Shown here: one piece after another, positions 24,706 to 34,289 of the stretch | How positions within the stretch are numbered: position 1 is the stretch's first letter | How the letters are laid out: each line of letters opens with the position of its first letter | Origin: Sphingomonadales bacterium | Lineage (GTDB): Bacteria > Pseudomonadota > Alphaproteobacteria > Sphingomonadales > Sphingomonadaceae | Assembly (NCBI GenBank): GCA_016720115.1 | Contig: JADJXT010000001.1 | Coordinates: 1,612,001 to 1,676,000, forward strand | Reading direction: 5' to 3' | Length of the DNA: 64,000 nucleotides | Made by a program: the position numbers and the translations under genes | Notes under the pieces: model-generated | What the model was told of the DNA's origin: nothing | Databases searched by the model: none | What the model saw: the letters and a program-made list of their open reading frames with translations, nothing else

Positions 24706-25398
24706 TTACCGCACATAGCTGGCGCCGTTGATGTCGAGCACCGCGCCGGTCATCGAAGGCGGCGCTTCCAATGCGCAAAACCGCACCAGCGTGGCGACTT
24801 CTTCGGGCATTGCGACGCGTCCGAGCGGTATGTCTGCGAGCAGCTTGTCGCCGCCGCGGCTTTCCAGATAGTCCTCGGCCATGCCCGTCATGGTAAATCC
24901 GGGGCAGATGGCAAAGGCATAGATTTGCTGCGCAGCAAAACCGCGCGCGATGCTCTTTGTCATCGCCACCATTCCGCCTTTGGAAGCTGCATAATGCCAG
25001 TGTGCCGGGCTGTCGCCGCGATAGGCGGCGCGGCTCGCGACGTTGATGATCCGGCCTTCCTGGCCCAATGCCTGCCAGTGCAATATGGCCAGGCGGCACA
25101 ATTGGGCCGAGGCGGTCAGGTTGATCGCCATCGTCCGCTCCCAACCGTCGAGCCATTCGATATCGCTGAGGTCTATGGGATTGGCTTCAAACACGCCCGC
25201 ATTGTTGATGAGGACGTCGATGCGACCGCCCATTTCCTGCAGCGCGTTATGCCAGATTTCGGATGGCGTGGTGGGGTCGCTCAGGTCGCCATGAGCGCTG
25301 GATGTTGCGTGGATGAGTACATTGTCGTCGCTCAGTTCATCGACAATAGCCGCACCAATGCCACGCGAGCCGCCGGTTACAAGGATGTGCAGGGTCAT
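24706..25398 (-). CDS. SDR family oxidoreductase
   Basis: This 230-residue short-chain dehydrogenase has the NAD(P)-binding TGGSRGIG motif near residue 9, NNAG, and the catalytic Y-x-x-x-K in WHYAASKGG. A serine of the catalytic triad lies in NVASRAAYRG. The C-terminus ends DINGASYVR. The substrate cannot be told; 3-oxoacyl-ACP reductase-like enzymes and bacterial sugar or alcohol dehydrogenases share this pattern. I chose the ATG at 25398 over a GTG two codons upstream because GGAAGG lies eight bases before it. It is upstream of prmA on the same strand. Confidence 0.88.
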   Translation of the reverse strand: MTLHILVTGGSRGIGAAIVDELSDDNVLIHATSSAHGDLSDPTTPSEIWHNALQEMGGRIDVLINNAGVFEANPIDLSDIEWLDGWERTMAINLTASAQLCRLAILHWQALGQEGRIINVASRAAYRGDSPAHWHYAASKGGMVAMTKSIARGFAAQQIYAFAICPGFTMTGMAEDYLESRGGDKLLADIPLGRVAMPEEVATLVRFCALEAPPSMTGAVLDINGASYVR

Positions 25399-25455
25399 GC
25401 CCACTGCCTTCCACAGCGGGCAATGAAATTCAACCTTGCTTAGCTGGTGCGCCGA

Positions 25456-26796
25456 TTAGCGGACGAGATTTGCCGCAAATTTCCCTGCATTGGCCTGCAG
25501 CGAGGAAATCTTGCCCTCGACATCGCCAAATCCGGCCTCAAGCTGCGAGATTTCCGAGACGACATTTTCCGTATCGGCGCGGATTGCGGCGATAGTGTTG
25601 GACATCAGGTCGGCCGCAAGCGCGGTTTCGTCGACTGATGCGGTAATCATCGTCACTGTCTGCGCCTGCTCTTCCATGGCGTGGCGGATGCGTTCGGCGC
25701 TGTGCTGCACATCTTCAACTGCCGTCTTGATGGCAATGTTCGATTCGACCGATGCCTTGGTCGCATTCTGGATCGCGGTAATCTTGCTGGCGATTTCGTC
25801 GGTAGCCTCAGCGGTCTGGTTGGCCAGACTCTTCACTTCCTGCGCGACCACCGCGAATCCGCGGCCGGCATCGCCAGCCCGGGCAGCCTCGATCGTTGCA
25901 TTCAATGCAAGGAGATTGGTCTGGCCTGCGATATCGCGGATGAGGCCAAGGATCGATTCGATGGATTTGGATTGTTCGGACAAGGTATCGGTGGCCTCTA
26001 CTGCTTCCTGCGCCCGCTCGGTCGCCCGGTTGGCGACATCGGCGGCGGTTTCAACTTCGGTTCGGGTGTCTTCGATCGCACGGATCAGGCCGGCCGCGGT
26101 CTGCGCAGCCTCGCGCATTGCAACAGCGGATTGTTCCGACGCAGTGGCAACTTCGGATGCCTTGCTGAGCATCCCCTGGGCAACGGAGGTGCTGGCCGCT
26201 GCCTGTTGGCGCAGGATATTCGCCTGTTCGGATATCTCGGCAGTGCTCAGTCCGATGTCGCTTTCGAACTGGGCCGTGTAGCCTTCTTTCTGTTCGCGCT
26301 GGACGATCTTCTGATAGTGAACATAGCAGGCCGAAGTGACAGCCAGTTCCATCGACGTGAAATCGTGGACTGTTTTCATCAACTGGTCGCGCGACGGATC
26401 GCTGGCTTGCAGCTTTGCATCGAAAATATCGAAATAGCGCAAACTTGCGCGGGTTGACGCAGCCAGCAGGTGGCCAAGGGGGACGCGATCCTTGCAGGCA
26501 GCAATGATTTGCGCCTTCAGATATTCGCGCCACATCGTTCCCTTGATGTCGCGCATGCGTTCGCGAATATAGTTCGCAGTCGATTTGACCATGGCGGCAA
26601 TATAGTCAGGATTGCGGAGCTGTTCGCTATTGCCAAAGCTGGTCCAATATTCCCAGTAATAGGACGCGAAACTGTCCATTTCATCGTCGACTATGGCAAG
26701 CAGGTTGCGGCATTTTTCAGCCATCTGCCCATCGAAGTCAAAGGCTTTGATAATGGTATCAAACTCGGCTGAAAGCGACTTTTCCATATCCGACAT
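25456..26796 (-). CDS. Soluble methyl-accepting chemotaxis-type protein
   Basis: The 446-residue protein has no membrane segment, so it is a cytoplasmic receptor. Residues about 1-170 form a helical sensor domain of unrecognised type, possibly of the globin-coupled sensor group since it has the length and helical make-up, but no clear proximal-histidine motif. The rest is a methyl-accepting signalling domain with the hairpin tip IRDIAGQTNLLALNATIEAA and GFAVVAQEVKSLA, and long heptad coiled coils with EE/QQ methylation-type pairs. The start ATG at 26796 has GGGAG upstream. No che genes are in the window. Confidence 0.85.
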   Translation of the reverse strand: MSDMEKSLSAEFDTIIKAFDFDGQMAEKCRNLLAIVDDEMDSFASYYWEYWTSFGNSEQLRNPDYIAAMVKSTANYIRERMRDIKGTMWREYLKAQIIAACKDRVPLGHLLAASTRASLRYFDIFDAKLQASDPSRDQLMKTVHDFTSMELAVTSACYVHYQKIVQREQKEGYTAQFESDIGLSTAEISEQANILRQQAAASTSVAQGMLSKASEVATASEQSAVAMREAAQTAAGLIRAIEDTRTEVETAADVANRATERAQEAVEATDTLSEQSKSIESILGLIRDIAGQTNLLALNATIEAARAGDAGRGFAVVAQEVKSLANQTAEATDEIASKITAIQNATKASVESNIAIKTAVEDVQHSAERIRHAMEEQAQTVTMITASVDETALAADLMSNTIAAIRADTENVVSEISQLEAGFGDVEGKISSLQANAGKFAANLVR

Positions 26797-26968
26797 TGCG
26801 AACTCCCGAAATGCGACCTGCATTTTACATTTGTTTAGGAGTGCAAAGCTAAGCAGGATTGGTTAACGCCCAGTTATCCATGGCAGGCAAAATTCCGTAT
26901 CCCGCACCTTGCGCAGACGGTTCAAAGCGGTAAAGAGCGACGCAAACTTGAACAGGGAAAGCTAGCCG

Positions 26969-27409
26969 ATGGCGCAGAATCCGAACCGGCCGATTTCGCC
27001 GCACTTGCAGATTTATCGTTGGGGGCCGCACATGACGGTGTCCATCTTCCACCGCGCGACAGGCTTTGTGCTGGCGACGGCAGGTATGCTGACCTTGCTG
27101 TGGTGGATAGCTTCGATTGCAGGCGGGCAGGAAAGCTATGCCGGCTTCCAGGCGTGGGTGGTATCTGCGGGGGCTGAGGCTACGGGCTTACAAACTGCGG
27201 CAAACTGGTTCTTCCGTCTGCTGGGTCTGGCGGTGATCTATAGCTTTTTTCAGCATTTCTTTTCGGGCATCCGCCATTTGCTGATGGATATGGGCGCCGG
27301 CTACGAACTGACCACAGTGCGCACCTGGTCTATTGCGGTTTTCATTGCGGCGCTGACTGCAACGGCGCTGGTGGCGATGCTTGTCGCTTCGCGTTTCATG
27401 GGGATTTGA
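26969..27409 (+). CDS. sdhC: Succinate dehydrogenase cytochrome b556 subunit
   Basis: SdhC anchors complex II in the inner membrane and binds haem b and quinone. The 146-residue protein shows the N-terminal RPISPHLQIYRW motif, VSIFHRATGFVL around the haem His and quinone site, and three hydrophobic helices. It starts the sdhC-sdhD-sdhA operon, with one base between its stop and the sdhD ATG. The 172-base spacer shared with the divergent receptor gene holds the promoter, but I could not pick a reliable -35/-10 pair. Confidence 0.95.
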   Translation: MAQNPNRPISPHLQIYRWGPHMTVSIFHRATGFVLATAGMLTLLWWIASIAGGQESYAGFQAWVVSAGAEATGLQTAANWFFRLLGLAVIYSFFQHFFSGIRHLLMDMGAGYELTTVRTWSIAVFIAALTATALVAMLVASRFMGI

Positions 27410-27410
27410 G

Positions 27411-27800
27411 ATGGGTAACGGAACCAACCTTGGACGCGTGCGTGGGCTTGGCTCGGCCAAGCACGGAACCAAACACTGGGTCGACCAGCGGCTGACGGCT
27501 GTCGGCAACCTGTTGCTCACCAGTTGGCTGGTGCTGTCACTGCTGATGCTGCCTAATTTTGCGCATGAAACGGTTGCCGCCTGGCTTGCCCAGCCTTCGG
27601 TCGCTGTACCGATGGTCCTGATGCTGGTCAGCATCTTCTGGCATGTTCGTCTCGGCCTTCAGGTGCTGATCGAGGATTATGTTCACGACGACGGCAACAA
27701 ATTTGCCGTACTGACCCTTTTGAACTTTTACGTAATTGGCGCTGCCGCATTCGGCATTTTCATGGTCGCCAAACATGCCTTTACGGGAGCGCCCGCCTGA
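27411..27800 (+). CDS. sdhD: Succinate dehydrogenase hydrophobic membrane anchor subunit
   Basis: SdhD is the second membrane anchor of complex II. The 129-residue protein contains VRGLGSAKHGTKHWVDQRLT, the typical start of the alphaproteobacterial subunit, three hydrophobic helices and the haem-ligand segment HVRLGLQVLIEDYVHD. The ATG at 27411 is one base after sdhC; an in-frame TTG 30 bases upstream lies inside sdhC and is unlikely. Its stop overlaps the sdhA ATG by one base. Confidence 0.94.
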   Translation: MGNGTNLGRVRGLGSAKHGTKHWVDQRLTAVGNLLLTSWLVLSLLMLPNFAHETVAAWLAQPSVAVPMVLMLVSIFWHVRLGLQVLIEDYVHDDGNKFAVLTLLNFYVIGAAAFGIFMVAKHAFTGAPA

Positions 27801-29614
27801 TGCCAAATTCAGCTAATCCAGCATATAAGATCATCGACCATGTCTATGACGTTGTCGTCGTCGGTGCCGGCGGTTCTGGTCTGCGTGCTACGATGGGCGC
27901 AGCAGAAGCGGGCCTCAAAACCGCCTGCATCACCAAGGTGTTTCCGACACGCTCGCATACCGTTGCGGCGCAGGGCGGGATTGCGGCATCGCTGCAGAAC
28001 AATTCGCCCGATCACTGGACCTGGCATATGTACGATACCGTCAAGGGATCGGACTGGCTGGGCGATCAGGATGCGATCGAATATATGGTGCGTGAGGCAC
28101 CTGCCGCCGTGTACGAGCTGGAACATGCAGGCGTGCCGTTTTCGCGCAACGCCGATGGCACGATCTACCAGCGCCCCTTTGGCGGCCATATGCAGAATAT
28201 GGGCGAGGGCCCGCCGGTGCAGCGCACCTGCGCCGCTGCCGACCGCACCGGGCATGCGATGCTCCATGCGCTCTACCAGCAGAGCCTGAAATATGACGCG
28301 GACTTCTTCATCGAATATTTCGCGCTCGACCTGATCATGGAAAACGGAGAATGCCGGGGCGTGATTGCGCTGTGCATGGACGATGGCAGCATCCACCGTT
28401 TCAAGAGCCAGTCGGTCGTGCTGGCGACCGGCGGCTATGGCCGTGCCTATTATAGCGCAACCTCTGCGCACACCTGCACCGGCGACGGTGGCGGCATGGT
28501 GCTGCGTGCTGGCCTGCCGTTGCAGGATCTGGAGTTCGTCCAGTTCCACCCGACCGGCATTTACGGCGCGGGCGTGCTGATTACCGAAGGTGCGCGCGGC
28601 GAGGGCGGTTACCTGACCAATAGCGAGGGCGAGCGCTTCATGGAACGCTATGCGCCGTCTGCCAAGGATCTGGCCTCGCGCGATGTCGTTTCGCGCTCAA
28701 TGGCGCTCGAAATGCGCGAAGGGCGTGGCGTTGGCCCGAACAAGGACCATATCTACCTCCACCTCGATCATATCGATCCCAAGGTGCTGGCCGAACGCCT
28801 GCCGGGCATTACCGAAAGCGGCAAGATTTTTGCCGGTGTCGACCTGACCCGCCAGCCGCTTCCCGTTTGCCCGACCGTGCACTATAATATGGGCGGCATT
28901 CCCTGCAATTATCACGGCCAGGTCGTGACCAAGAAGGGCGACGATCCGGAAGTTGTCGTTCCCGGCCTCTATGCAGTTGGCGAAGCCGCTTGCGTTTCGG
29001 TGCATGGCGCGAACCGCCTTGGATCGAACTCGCTGATCGACCTAGTGGTATTCGGACGCGCGACCGGTCTGCACCTCAAGGAAACGCTGACGCCAAATGC
29101 CGCGCAAAAGGCATTGCCGAAGGATTCGGCTGATCTGGCGCTCGCCCGTGTCGATCACTTCCGTAACGCCAAGGGTGGCTCACCCACCGCTGACGTGCGC
29201 CTGCAGATGCAGCAGACGATGCAGAAGCACGCCGCCGTGTTCCGCGACAGCGCGCTCCTTTCCGAAGGTTGCGAACTGATGCAGAAGGTCAACCAGCGGA
29301 TGCAGGACATTTCGGTCAGCGACCGCAGCCTGATCTGGAATACCGACCTTGTCGAAACGCTCGAACTCGACAATCTGATGAGCCAGGCGATCTGCACCAT
29401 TGAGGGCGCCAACGCCCGCAAGGAAAGCCGCGGCGCACACGCGCATGAGGATTTCCCCGATCGGGACGACAAGAACTGGATGAAGCACACCGTCAGCTGG
29501 TTCGAAGGCTGGGGTGGCAAGGGCGGCAAGGTGACGCTCGATTACCGCCCGGTCCACGATTACACGCTGACCGACGAGGTTGAATATATCAAGCCGAAGG
29601 CGCGGGTTTACTAA
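27800..29614 (+). CDS. sdhA: Succinate dehydrogenase flavoprotein subunit
   Basis: SdhA oxidises succinate and carries covalently bound FAD. The 604-residue protein has the Rossmann motif VVVGAGGSGLRATMGAAEAG, the flavin-binding histidine in RSHTVAAQGG, the substrate-site stretch HPTGIYGAGVLITEGARGEG and the SNSLIDLVVFGR motif. It ends DEVEYIKPKARVY as usual. The gene normally precedes sdhB, but here the next gene is on the opposite strand and converges by a four-base overlap. So the iron-sulfur subunit must be encoded elsewhere. Confidence 0.97.
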   Translation: MPNSANPAYKIIDHVYDVVVVGAGGSGLRATMGAAEAGLKTACITKVFPTRSHTVAAQGGIAASLQNNSPDHWTWHMYDTVKGSDWLGDQDAIEYMVREAPAAVYELEHAGVPFSRNADGTIYQRPFGGHMQNMGEGPPVQRTCAAADRTGHAMLHALYQQSLKYDADFFIEYFALDLIMENGECRGVIALCMDDGSIHRFKSQSVVLATGGYGRAYYSATSAHTCTGDGGGMVLRAGLPLQDLEFVQFHPTGIYGAGVLITEGARGEGGYLTNSEGERFMERYAPSAKDLASRDVVSRSMALEMREGRGVGPNKDHIYLHLDHIDPKVLAERLPGITESGKIFAGVDLTRQPLPVCPTVHYNMGGIPCNYHGQVVTKKGDDPEVVVPGLYAVGEAACVSVHGANRLGSNSLIDLVVFGRATGLHLKETLTPNAAQKALPKDSADLALARVDHFRNAKGGSPTADVRLQMQQTMQKHAAVFRDSALLSEGCELMQKVNQRMQDISVSDRSLIWNTDLVETLELDNLMSQAICTIEGANARKESRGAHAHEDFPDRDDKNWMKHTVSWFEGWGGKGGKVTLDYRPVHDYTLTDEVEYIKPKARVY

Positions 29615-30597
29615 AGCGATTTAAAAGCAGCTGCGGTAAGTTCCAGGCTGCGCTTGCGTTTTTCGTGATCGAACAGCGAACAGGCGACGATGATCTCGTC
29701 GGCCTGTGTTCGTTCGACAAAGGCCGCGATGCCCTTTTCGATGGTATCCGGCGCACCAATCGCGCTGCACGATAGCAGCTCGTCGAGCATCGCGGCGATG
29801 TGCGGGGGCAGGCTGGACTTGTAGCCTTCGACAGGGGGCTGCATCTGGCGCGGGTTGCCGGTGCGCAGCGCGACGAAGCTCTGCTGGATCGAACTGGCGA
29901 GATATTCGGCTTCTGCGTCGCTGTCTGCCGCGATCACATTCATTGCAGCCATGACATAAGGCTTGTCGAGCACTGCGCTTGGTTTGAAGCTGCTGCGATA
30001 GACATGCAGCGCCTCGTCGAGCATCTGAGGGGCGAAGTGGCTGGCGAAGGCATAGGGCAGGCCGAGCAGCGCGGCGACCTGCGCGCCATAGAGGCTGCTG
30101 CCGAGGATGTAGAGCCGCACATCGGCGCCCGCGCCCGGCGTCGCGCTGATCCCGGTGCGGCCATCGTCTGCAAAATAGCTTTGCAGTTCGGCGATATCGC
30201 GCACGAAGCCGTTGGGATCGCTGTCGAGCGTGCGGCGGATGGCGTGCATGACGCGCTGGTCGCTTCCCGGCGCGCGGCCGAGCCCGAGGTCGATACGGCC
30301 CGGATAGAGCGCGTCCAGCGTGCCGAACTGTTCGGCGATCACCAGCGGCGCGTGGTTGGGCAGCATGATACCGCCCGCACCGACGCGCATCGTCTTGGTC
30401 GCCGCCGCGATATGGCCGATGACGACTGCGGTGGCTGCGCTGGCAATGCCTTTCATGCCATGATGCTCGGCGACCCAGAAACGGGTGAAGCCCAGCGTTT
30501 CGGCATGGGCCGCAAGGTCCGCGCTCTGGGCAAGAGCTTGGGCGACAGTGCCGCCCTCAACGACGGGGACGAGATCGAGCAGCGAATAGTGTGTCAT
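29611..30597 (-). CDS. LLM class flavin-dependent oxidoreductase
   Basis: This 328-residue protein is a luciferase-like monooxygenase of the MsnO8/bacterial luciferase superfamily. Key stretches are RFWVAEHHGM near residue 40, GAGGIMLPNHAPLVIAEQFG and LGLGRAPGSD, all typical of the F420/FMN-type TIM barrel. The substrate is unknown. The start ATG at 30597 gives a protein beginning MTHYSLLDLVPV, as in relatives; an upstream in-frame ATG adds ten residues. No reductase partner gene is adjacent. It converges on sdhA. Confidence 0.87.
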   Translation of the reverse strand: MTHYSLLDLVPVVEGGTVAQALAQSADLAAHAETLGFTRFWVAEHHGMKGIASAATAVVIGHIAAATKTMRVGAGGIMLPNHAPLVIAEQFGTLDALYPGRIDLGLGRAPGSDQRVMHAIRRTLDSDPNGFVRDIAELQSYFADDGRTGISATPGAGADVRLYILGSSLYGAQVAALLGLPYAFASHFAPQMLDEALHVYRSSFKPSAVLDKPYVMAAMNVIAADSDAEAEYLASSIQQSFVALRTGNPRQMQPPVEGYKSSLPPHIAAMLDELLSCSAIGAPDTIEKGIAAFVERTQADEIIVACSLFDHEKRKRSLELTAAAFKSL

Positions 30598-30749
30598 GCC
30601 ACGTAAATGGCCGCTTGCCGCCTGCAAACCAAGAATTTTTCTGGCAGCATGGCATTTTTCAGATATTCCTCACATCTGCATCATGCCTTTCATGGCGCCG
30701 CAGGGCAAGCCGCACCGGTTCATGACATCAAGCAGGAGGTAATCACATC

Positions 30750-32153
30750 ATGACAACCGAACGCAGCCCGGGCTGGAAACTGTTCTTCGCTGGCCTCGTC
30801 GCCCTCATTCTCGTTGTTCCGCTGGTCATGGTCTATGCGCTGGCATGGGACCGGCAGGAACAGGCCAACACCGCACAGGATTCGATCGCTGCAGGCTGGG
30901 GCGGGCCGCAGGTTATTGTGGGGCCAGTTCTGGTTATTCCTTACACTGCCAACAGCGTTGAAACGGTTGACCAAAATGGCCGCCAGACGACGCGTACCGT
31001 GCAGGTCAAAAAGGAGCTTTTTCTCTCTCCTGAAAGCAATGCAATCAAGACCGAGCTAAAGCCGGATCGCAAAAAGAAATCGATTTATGACAGCGTCCTT
31101 TTTGTTGCTGCGAATAGCGGCAAGGCGCGGTTTGCGCTTCCTGCTGATTTTGCACGCTATGGTATTCCACGCGAGAATATCGATTTCGCCGGAGCCGAGC
31201 TGCGCTTTGGGGTATCCGACGCGCGAGGCTTGCAAAAAGACAGCAGGGTCGAGGTGAATGGCACGGTGCTTGGTCTGCAACCCGGCAAGGGGCTCGCGGC
31301 ATCGAACAATTCAGGTTTCTTCAGTTTTGTTGACTGGACAGGTGCTGCACCGCTCGACGTCAGTTACAGCTATGCCATTCGCGGCAACAAAGCGCTGACT
31401 ATGGTGCCCCGTGGCGGAGAAACGACTTGGGACGTCAAATCGAGTTGGCCAAGCCCAAGCTTTGCAGGCGATTTTTTGCCAACCAAGCGCCTCATCAAAG
31501 CGAGCGGATTTAGCTCAAGCCATGCAGTGACAAATCTGGCGCTTGGTCAGGCCATCGTTGCAACCGACGATAATGCGCCGCCGATGGCGGGACAGGAATT
31601 CGGCCTTATACCGGCGTCCAGTGCGCGAGAAGCGCCGGTGGTGGGCGGGCCATCGCAAGCCGCCACAATCGGCCTCATCGAACCCGTCGATCTTTACAGC
31701 CAGGTCGATCGATCGGTGAAATATGGCTTCCTGTTCATCGGTTTCACTTTCCTGGCCTTTCTGATGTTTGATGTGGTTGGCGGTGCAAGGGTTGCGGCGG
31801 CGGAATATCTGCTGACCGGGGCAGGGCTCGTGCTGTTCTTCGTGATGCTGCTCGCCTTTGCCGAGGTGGTCGGTTTCACCTGGGCCTATCTGCTCGCTGC
31901 GGGTGCGATTACAGCGCTTTTGACCGCTTATTCGGCAGCGGTGCTGAAAAGCTGGCTGCGCGCGCGGGTGATCGGCGGGTTGCTGATCGGGCTCTATGCG
32001 ACGCTTTATGTGCTGCTCAACCTCGAAGCCTATTCGCTGATTATTGGCTCGCTGCTGCTCTTCGTCGCACTGGCGGCGGTGATGTGGGCAACCCGGCACA
32101 TCGATTGGGGTGCCAAGCGCAGTGCAGAGGAAGCTAGCGCCAGCGCAGCATAG
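30750..32153 (+). CDS. creD: Inner membrane protein CreD homologue
   Basis: CreD is a multi-membrane-span protein linked in enterobacteria to the CreBC two-component system and colicin tolerance; its molecular function is unclear. The 467-residue protein has one N-terminal helix, a large periplasmic domain (about residues 35-310) including VIVGPVLVIPYT and KELFLSPESNAIKTEL, and a C-terminal bundle of about five helices starting RSVKYGFLFIGFTFLAF. A strong AGGAGG site lies about 12 bases before the ATG. No creB/creC genes are adjacent. It converges with the hydroxyacid oxidase gene by a 20-base overlap. Confidence 0.88.
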   Translation: MTTERSPGWKLFFAGLVALILVVPLVMVYALAWDRQEQANTAQDSIAAGWGGPQVIVGPVLVIPYTANSVETVDQNGRQTTRTVQVKKELFLSPESNAIKTELKPDRKKKSIYDSVLFVAANSGKARFALPADFARYGIPRENIDFAGAELRFGVSDARGLQKDSRVEVNGTVLGLQPGKGLAASNNSGFFSFVDWTGAAPLDVSYSYAIRGNKALTMVPRGGETTWDVKSSWPSPSFAGDFLPTKRLIKASGFSSSHAVTNLALGQAIVATDDNAPPMAGQEFGLIPASSAREAPVVGGPSQAATIGLIEPVDLYSQVDRSVKYGFLFIGFTFLAFLMFDVVGGARVAAAEYLLTGAGLVLFFVMLLAFAEVVGFTWAYLLAAGAITALLTAYSAAVLKSWLRARVIGGLLIGLYATLYVLLNLEAYSLIIGSLLLFVALAAVMWATRHIDWGAKRSAEEASASAA

Positions 32154-33282
32154 AGCGGTCAAGCTCTGCGACGGATCGGACGCCCATGAGTTTCATGCCG
32201 CGTTCGATCTCGTCGCGCAGCTTGCCAACGACGCGGTCGACGCCGGGTTCTCCAGCTGCTGCCAAAGCATAAAGATAGAGCCTGCCACCCGAGCAGGCAG
32301 TTGCCCCCGCCGCGAGTGCCTTCAGCACATGTGTGCCGCGCCGAACGCCGCCATCACAGATGATATCGATTTTGCCCCCGACCGCATCGGCAATCTCGGC
32401 AATCTGGTCGAATGGCGAACGCGAGCCATCCAATTGCCGCCCGCCATGGTTTGAAACCATGATTGCCGTTGCGCCGATATCGACTGCGCGCTTCGCATCG
32501 TCGACCGACATCACACCTTTCAGGCAGAATTGCCCGCCCCATTCGGCGCGTATTGCTTCCGCCATTTTCCAGTCCATCGACTGATCGAGCATGGTGTTGA
32601 AGTATTCCGCGACCGACACCGCCACATTGGTACCTTCGCCGACATGGGTGGAAAGGTTGGGCAGGGCAAATTTCTCGCGAAACAGATAGTTCATCACCCA
32701 ACCTGGATGCGTGGCATAGCTCAATACCGAAGATGGCGTGAATCTGGGCGGCGAAGTGAAACCGGTGTTCAGGCAGCGTTCGCGATTGCCCGCGACGATG
32801 GTGTCGACCGTCAATGTTATCGCGTCGAAATTGGCCGCCTTGCAGCGTTCGACCATCGATTTGTTCAGCCCCTTATCCTTATGGATATAGAGTTGGAACA
32901 TCTTGGGCGTCTTGATCGCCGCACCGACTTCTTCAATGCTGACCGTCGCAAGGCTGGAAATGCCGAACCAGGTGTTGAAGCGTTCAGCGACCGCAGCGAC
33001 GGCACGTTCGCCCTGCCAGTGGAACAGGCGCTGCAAGGCAGTGGGCGAAAGGAAAAGCGGCATGCCGATTTTCTTGCCCATAACGGTTGTCGACATGTCG
33101 ATGCTTTCGACGCCCGCAAGAACATTGGGGACAAGATCGCAATCGTCGAATGCGGATGAGTTGCGTCCCTTGGTGATCTCGTCATCGCCCGCACCATCGA
33201 TATAGTGAAAGACGGGTGAGGGCAGACGCCGTTTCGCCAGTCGCCGGAAATCCTCGACATTGTGACAATCGGAAACACGCAT
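32134..33282 (-). CDS. FMN-dependent alpha-hydroxy acid oxidase/dehydrogenase
   Basis: This 382-residue enzyme is of the L-lactate dehydrogenase (LldD)/glycolate oxidase family, which oxidises L-2-hydroxy acids. Diagnostic sequences are FHYIDGAGDDE, PLFLSPTALQRLFH, QLYIHKDKGL and the catalytic SNHGGRQLDG with the active-site histidine. DGGVRRGTHVLKALAAGA forms the FMN phosphate site. Whether lactate or another 2-hydroxy acid is the substrate cannot be told. It is six bases downstream of the metallopeptidase gene on the same strand and overlaps the creD end. Confidence 0.9.
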   Translation of the reverse strand: MRVSDCHNVEDFRRLAKRRLPSPVFHYIDGAGDDEITKGRNSSAFDDCDLVPNVLAGVESIDMSTTVMGKKIGMPLFLSPTALQRLFHWQGERAVAAVAERFNTWFGISSLATVSIEEVGAAIKTPKMFQLYIHKDKGLNKSMVERCKAANFDAITLTVDTIVAGNRERCLNTGFTSPPRFTPSSVLSYATHPGWVMNYLFREKFALPNLSTHVGEGTNVAVSVAEYFNTMLDQSMDWKMAEAIRAEWGGQFCLKGVMSVDDAKRAVDIGATAIMVSNHGGRQLDGSRSPFDQIAEIADAVGGKIDIICDGGVRRGTHVLKALAAGATACSGGRLYLYALAAAGEPGVDRVVGKLRDEIERGMKLMGVRSVAELDRSMLRWR

Positions 33283-33288
33283 GGGCGG

Positions 33289-34188
33289 TTAAAAAATGCC
33301 GCTGAAATAGTTGCAGCTGTTCGGATTGCCGCTCCGCAGCCCCTGTTTCAGTGCTGCCATGCGCTGTTCCGATGTGCCATGTGTGAACATGCTTTCAACA
33401 GGAGCCCGACCGGCATCGCGCATCAGCTTGTCGTCGCCAATGGCATGGGCGGCGCGCATGCCTTCTTCCACATCGCCTGCATCCATGCGGACGGCATTCT
33501 TGTTTGCCCAGATCCCGGCATAGCAATCGGCCTGCAATTCCATGCGAATCTGTAGCGCGTTTCCGTCTTCCTGACTAACGCGGTTTTGCATGGTGCGCAC
33601 CTTGTCGGCCACGCCGGTGATATTCTGGATATGATGCCCAATTTCGTGCGCGACGACATAGGCATAGGCAAAGTCGTTATCGCGCCCGCCGGTCATCTGG
33701 TCGATCTGCTGGAAGAAGCTGGTGTCGAGATAGACGCCGCCATCTGCCGGACAATAAAACGGCCCCATCGCCGATTGCGCCGCGCCGCAGCCTGATTGGC
33801 CACCGCCTTGGTAGAATCGCAGTTTGGCGGGCTGGTAGCGCTGACCGCCCGCAGAAAAGAGTTGCGCCCAAGTGGTTTCGGCCGAGGTAAAAACGCGGCA
33901 AGCGTAGGCCTCGGCTGCGGTATCGCAAGCGGCATTGCCTGCGCCCGGCGTTTGCTCGCCGGGTGCCGATGTTGAGCCAGAGAAAAGCGACAACCCCGGC
34001 CCCAAGAGGAAAAAGGCAGCGATCCCCAATATCGCAATTGTCCCACAGCCCATTTTGCGCCCCAAAAGCAAAGGCAGAAGCCCGAAAATCAGCGAGCCCA
34101 TGCCGCCGCCACCGCCAACGCTGAAACCGCCGCCGCCGGCGCCCTGGTCCTGAATGTCTCCGCTCGGATCGATATCGTCGAGGCGCAT
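33289..34188 (-). CDS. Neutral zinc metallopeptidase (YpfJ/KPN_02809 family)
   Basis: This 299-residue protein has a Gly-rich cytoplasmic N-terminus, one transmembrane helix (about residues 48-70) and an extracytoplasmic domain with the HEIGHHIQN motif near residue 181, typical of the uncharacterised YpfJ/neutral zinc metallopeptidase family. The later stretch ELQADCYAGIWANK holds the third metal ligand Glu, as expected. Four cysteines in the periplasmic part could form disulfides. The protease activity is not proven for the family. It is followed by the hydroxyacid oxidase gene after six bases and is divergent from the 3-hydroxybutyrate dehydrogenase gene. Confidence 0.9.
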   Translation of the reverse strand: MRLDDIDPSGDIQDQGAGGGGFSVGGGGGMGSLIFGLLPLLLGRKMGCGTIAILGIAAFFLLGPGLSLFSGSTSAPGEQTPGAGNAACDTAAEAYACRVFTSAETTWAQLFSAGGQRYQPAKLRFYQGGGQSGCGAAQSAMGPFYCPADGGVYLDTSFFQQIDQMTGGRDNDFAYAYVVAHEIGHHIQNITGVADKVRTMQNRVSQEDGNALQIRMELQADCYAGIWANKNAVRMDAGDVEEGMRAAHAIGDDKLMRDAGRAPVESMFTHGTSEQRMAALKQGLRSGNPNSCNYFSGIF

Positions 34189-34289
34189 GGCGATTCTCCC
34201 TTGTCGCGTTCAATCAAGCATTGCGGTTTTGCCGCAAAAGCGCAAGGAAGAAGGCAGATTTACCAACAGCTTTGCAAAGGACTTCTCCC

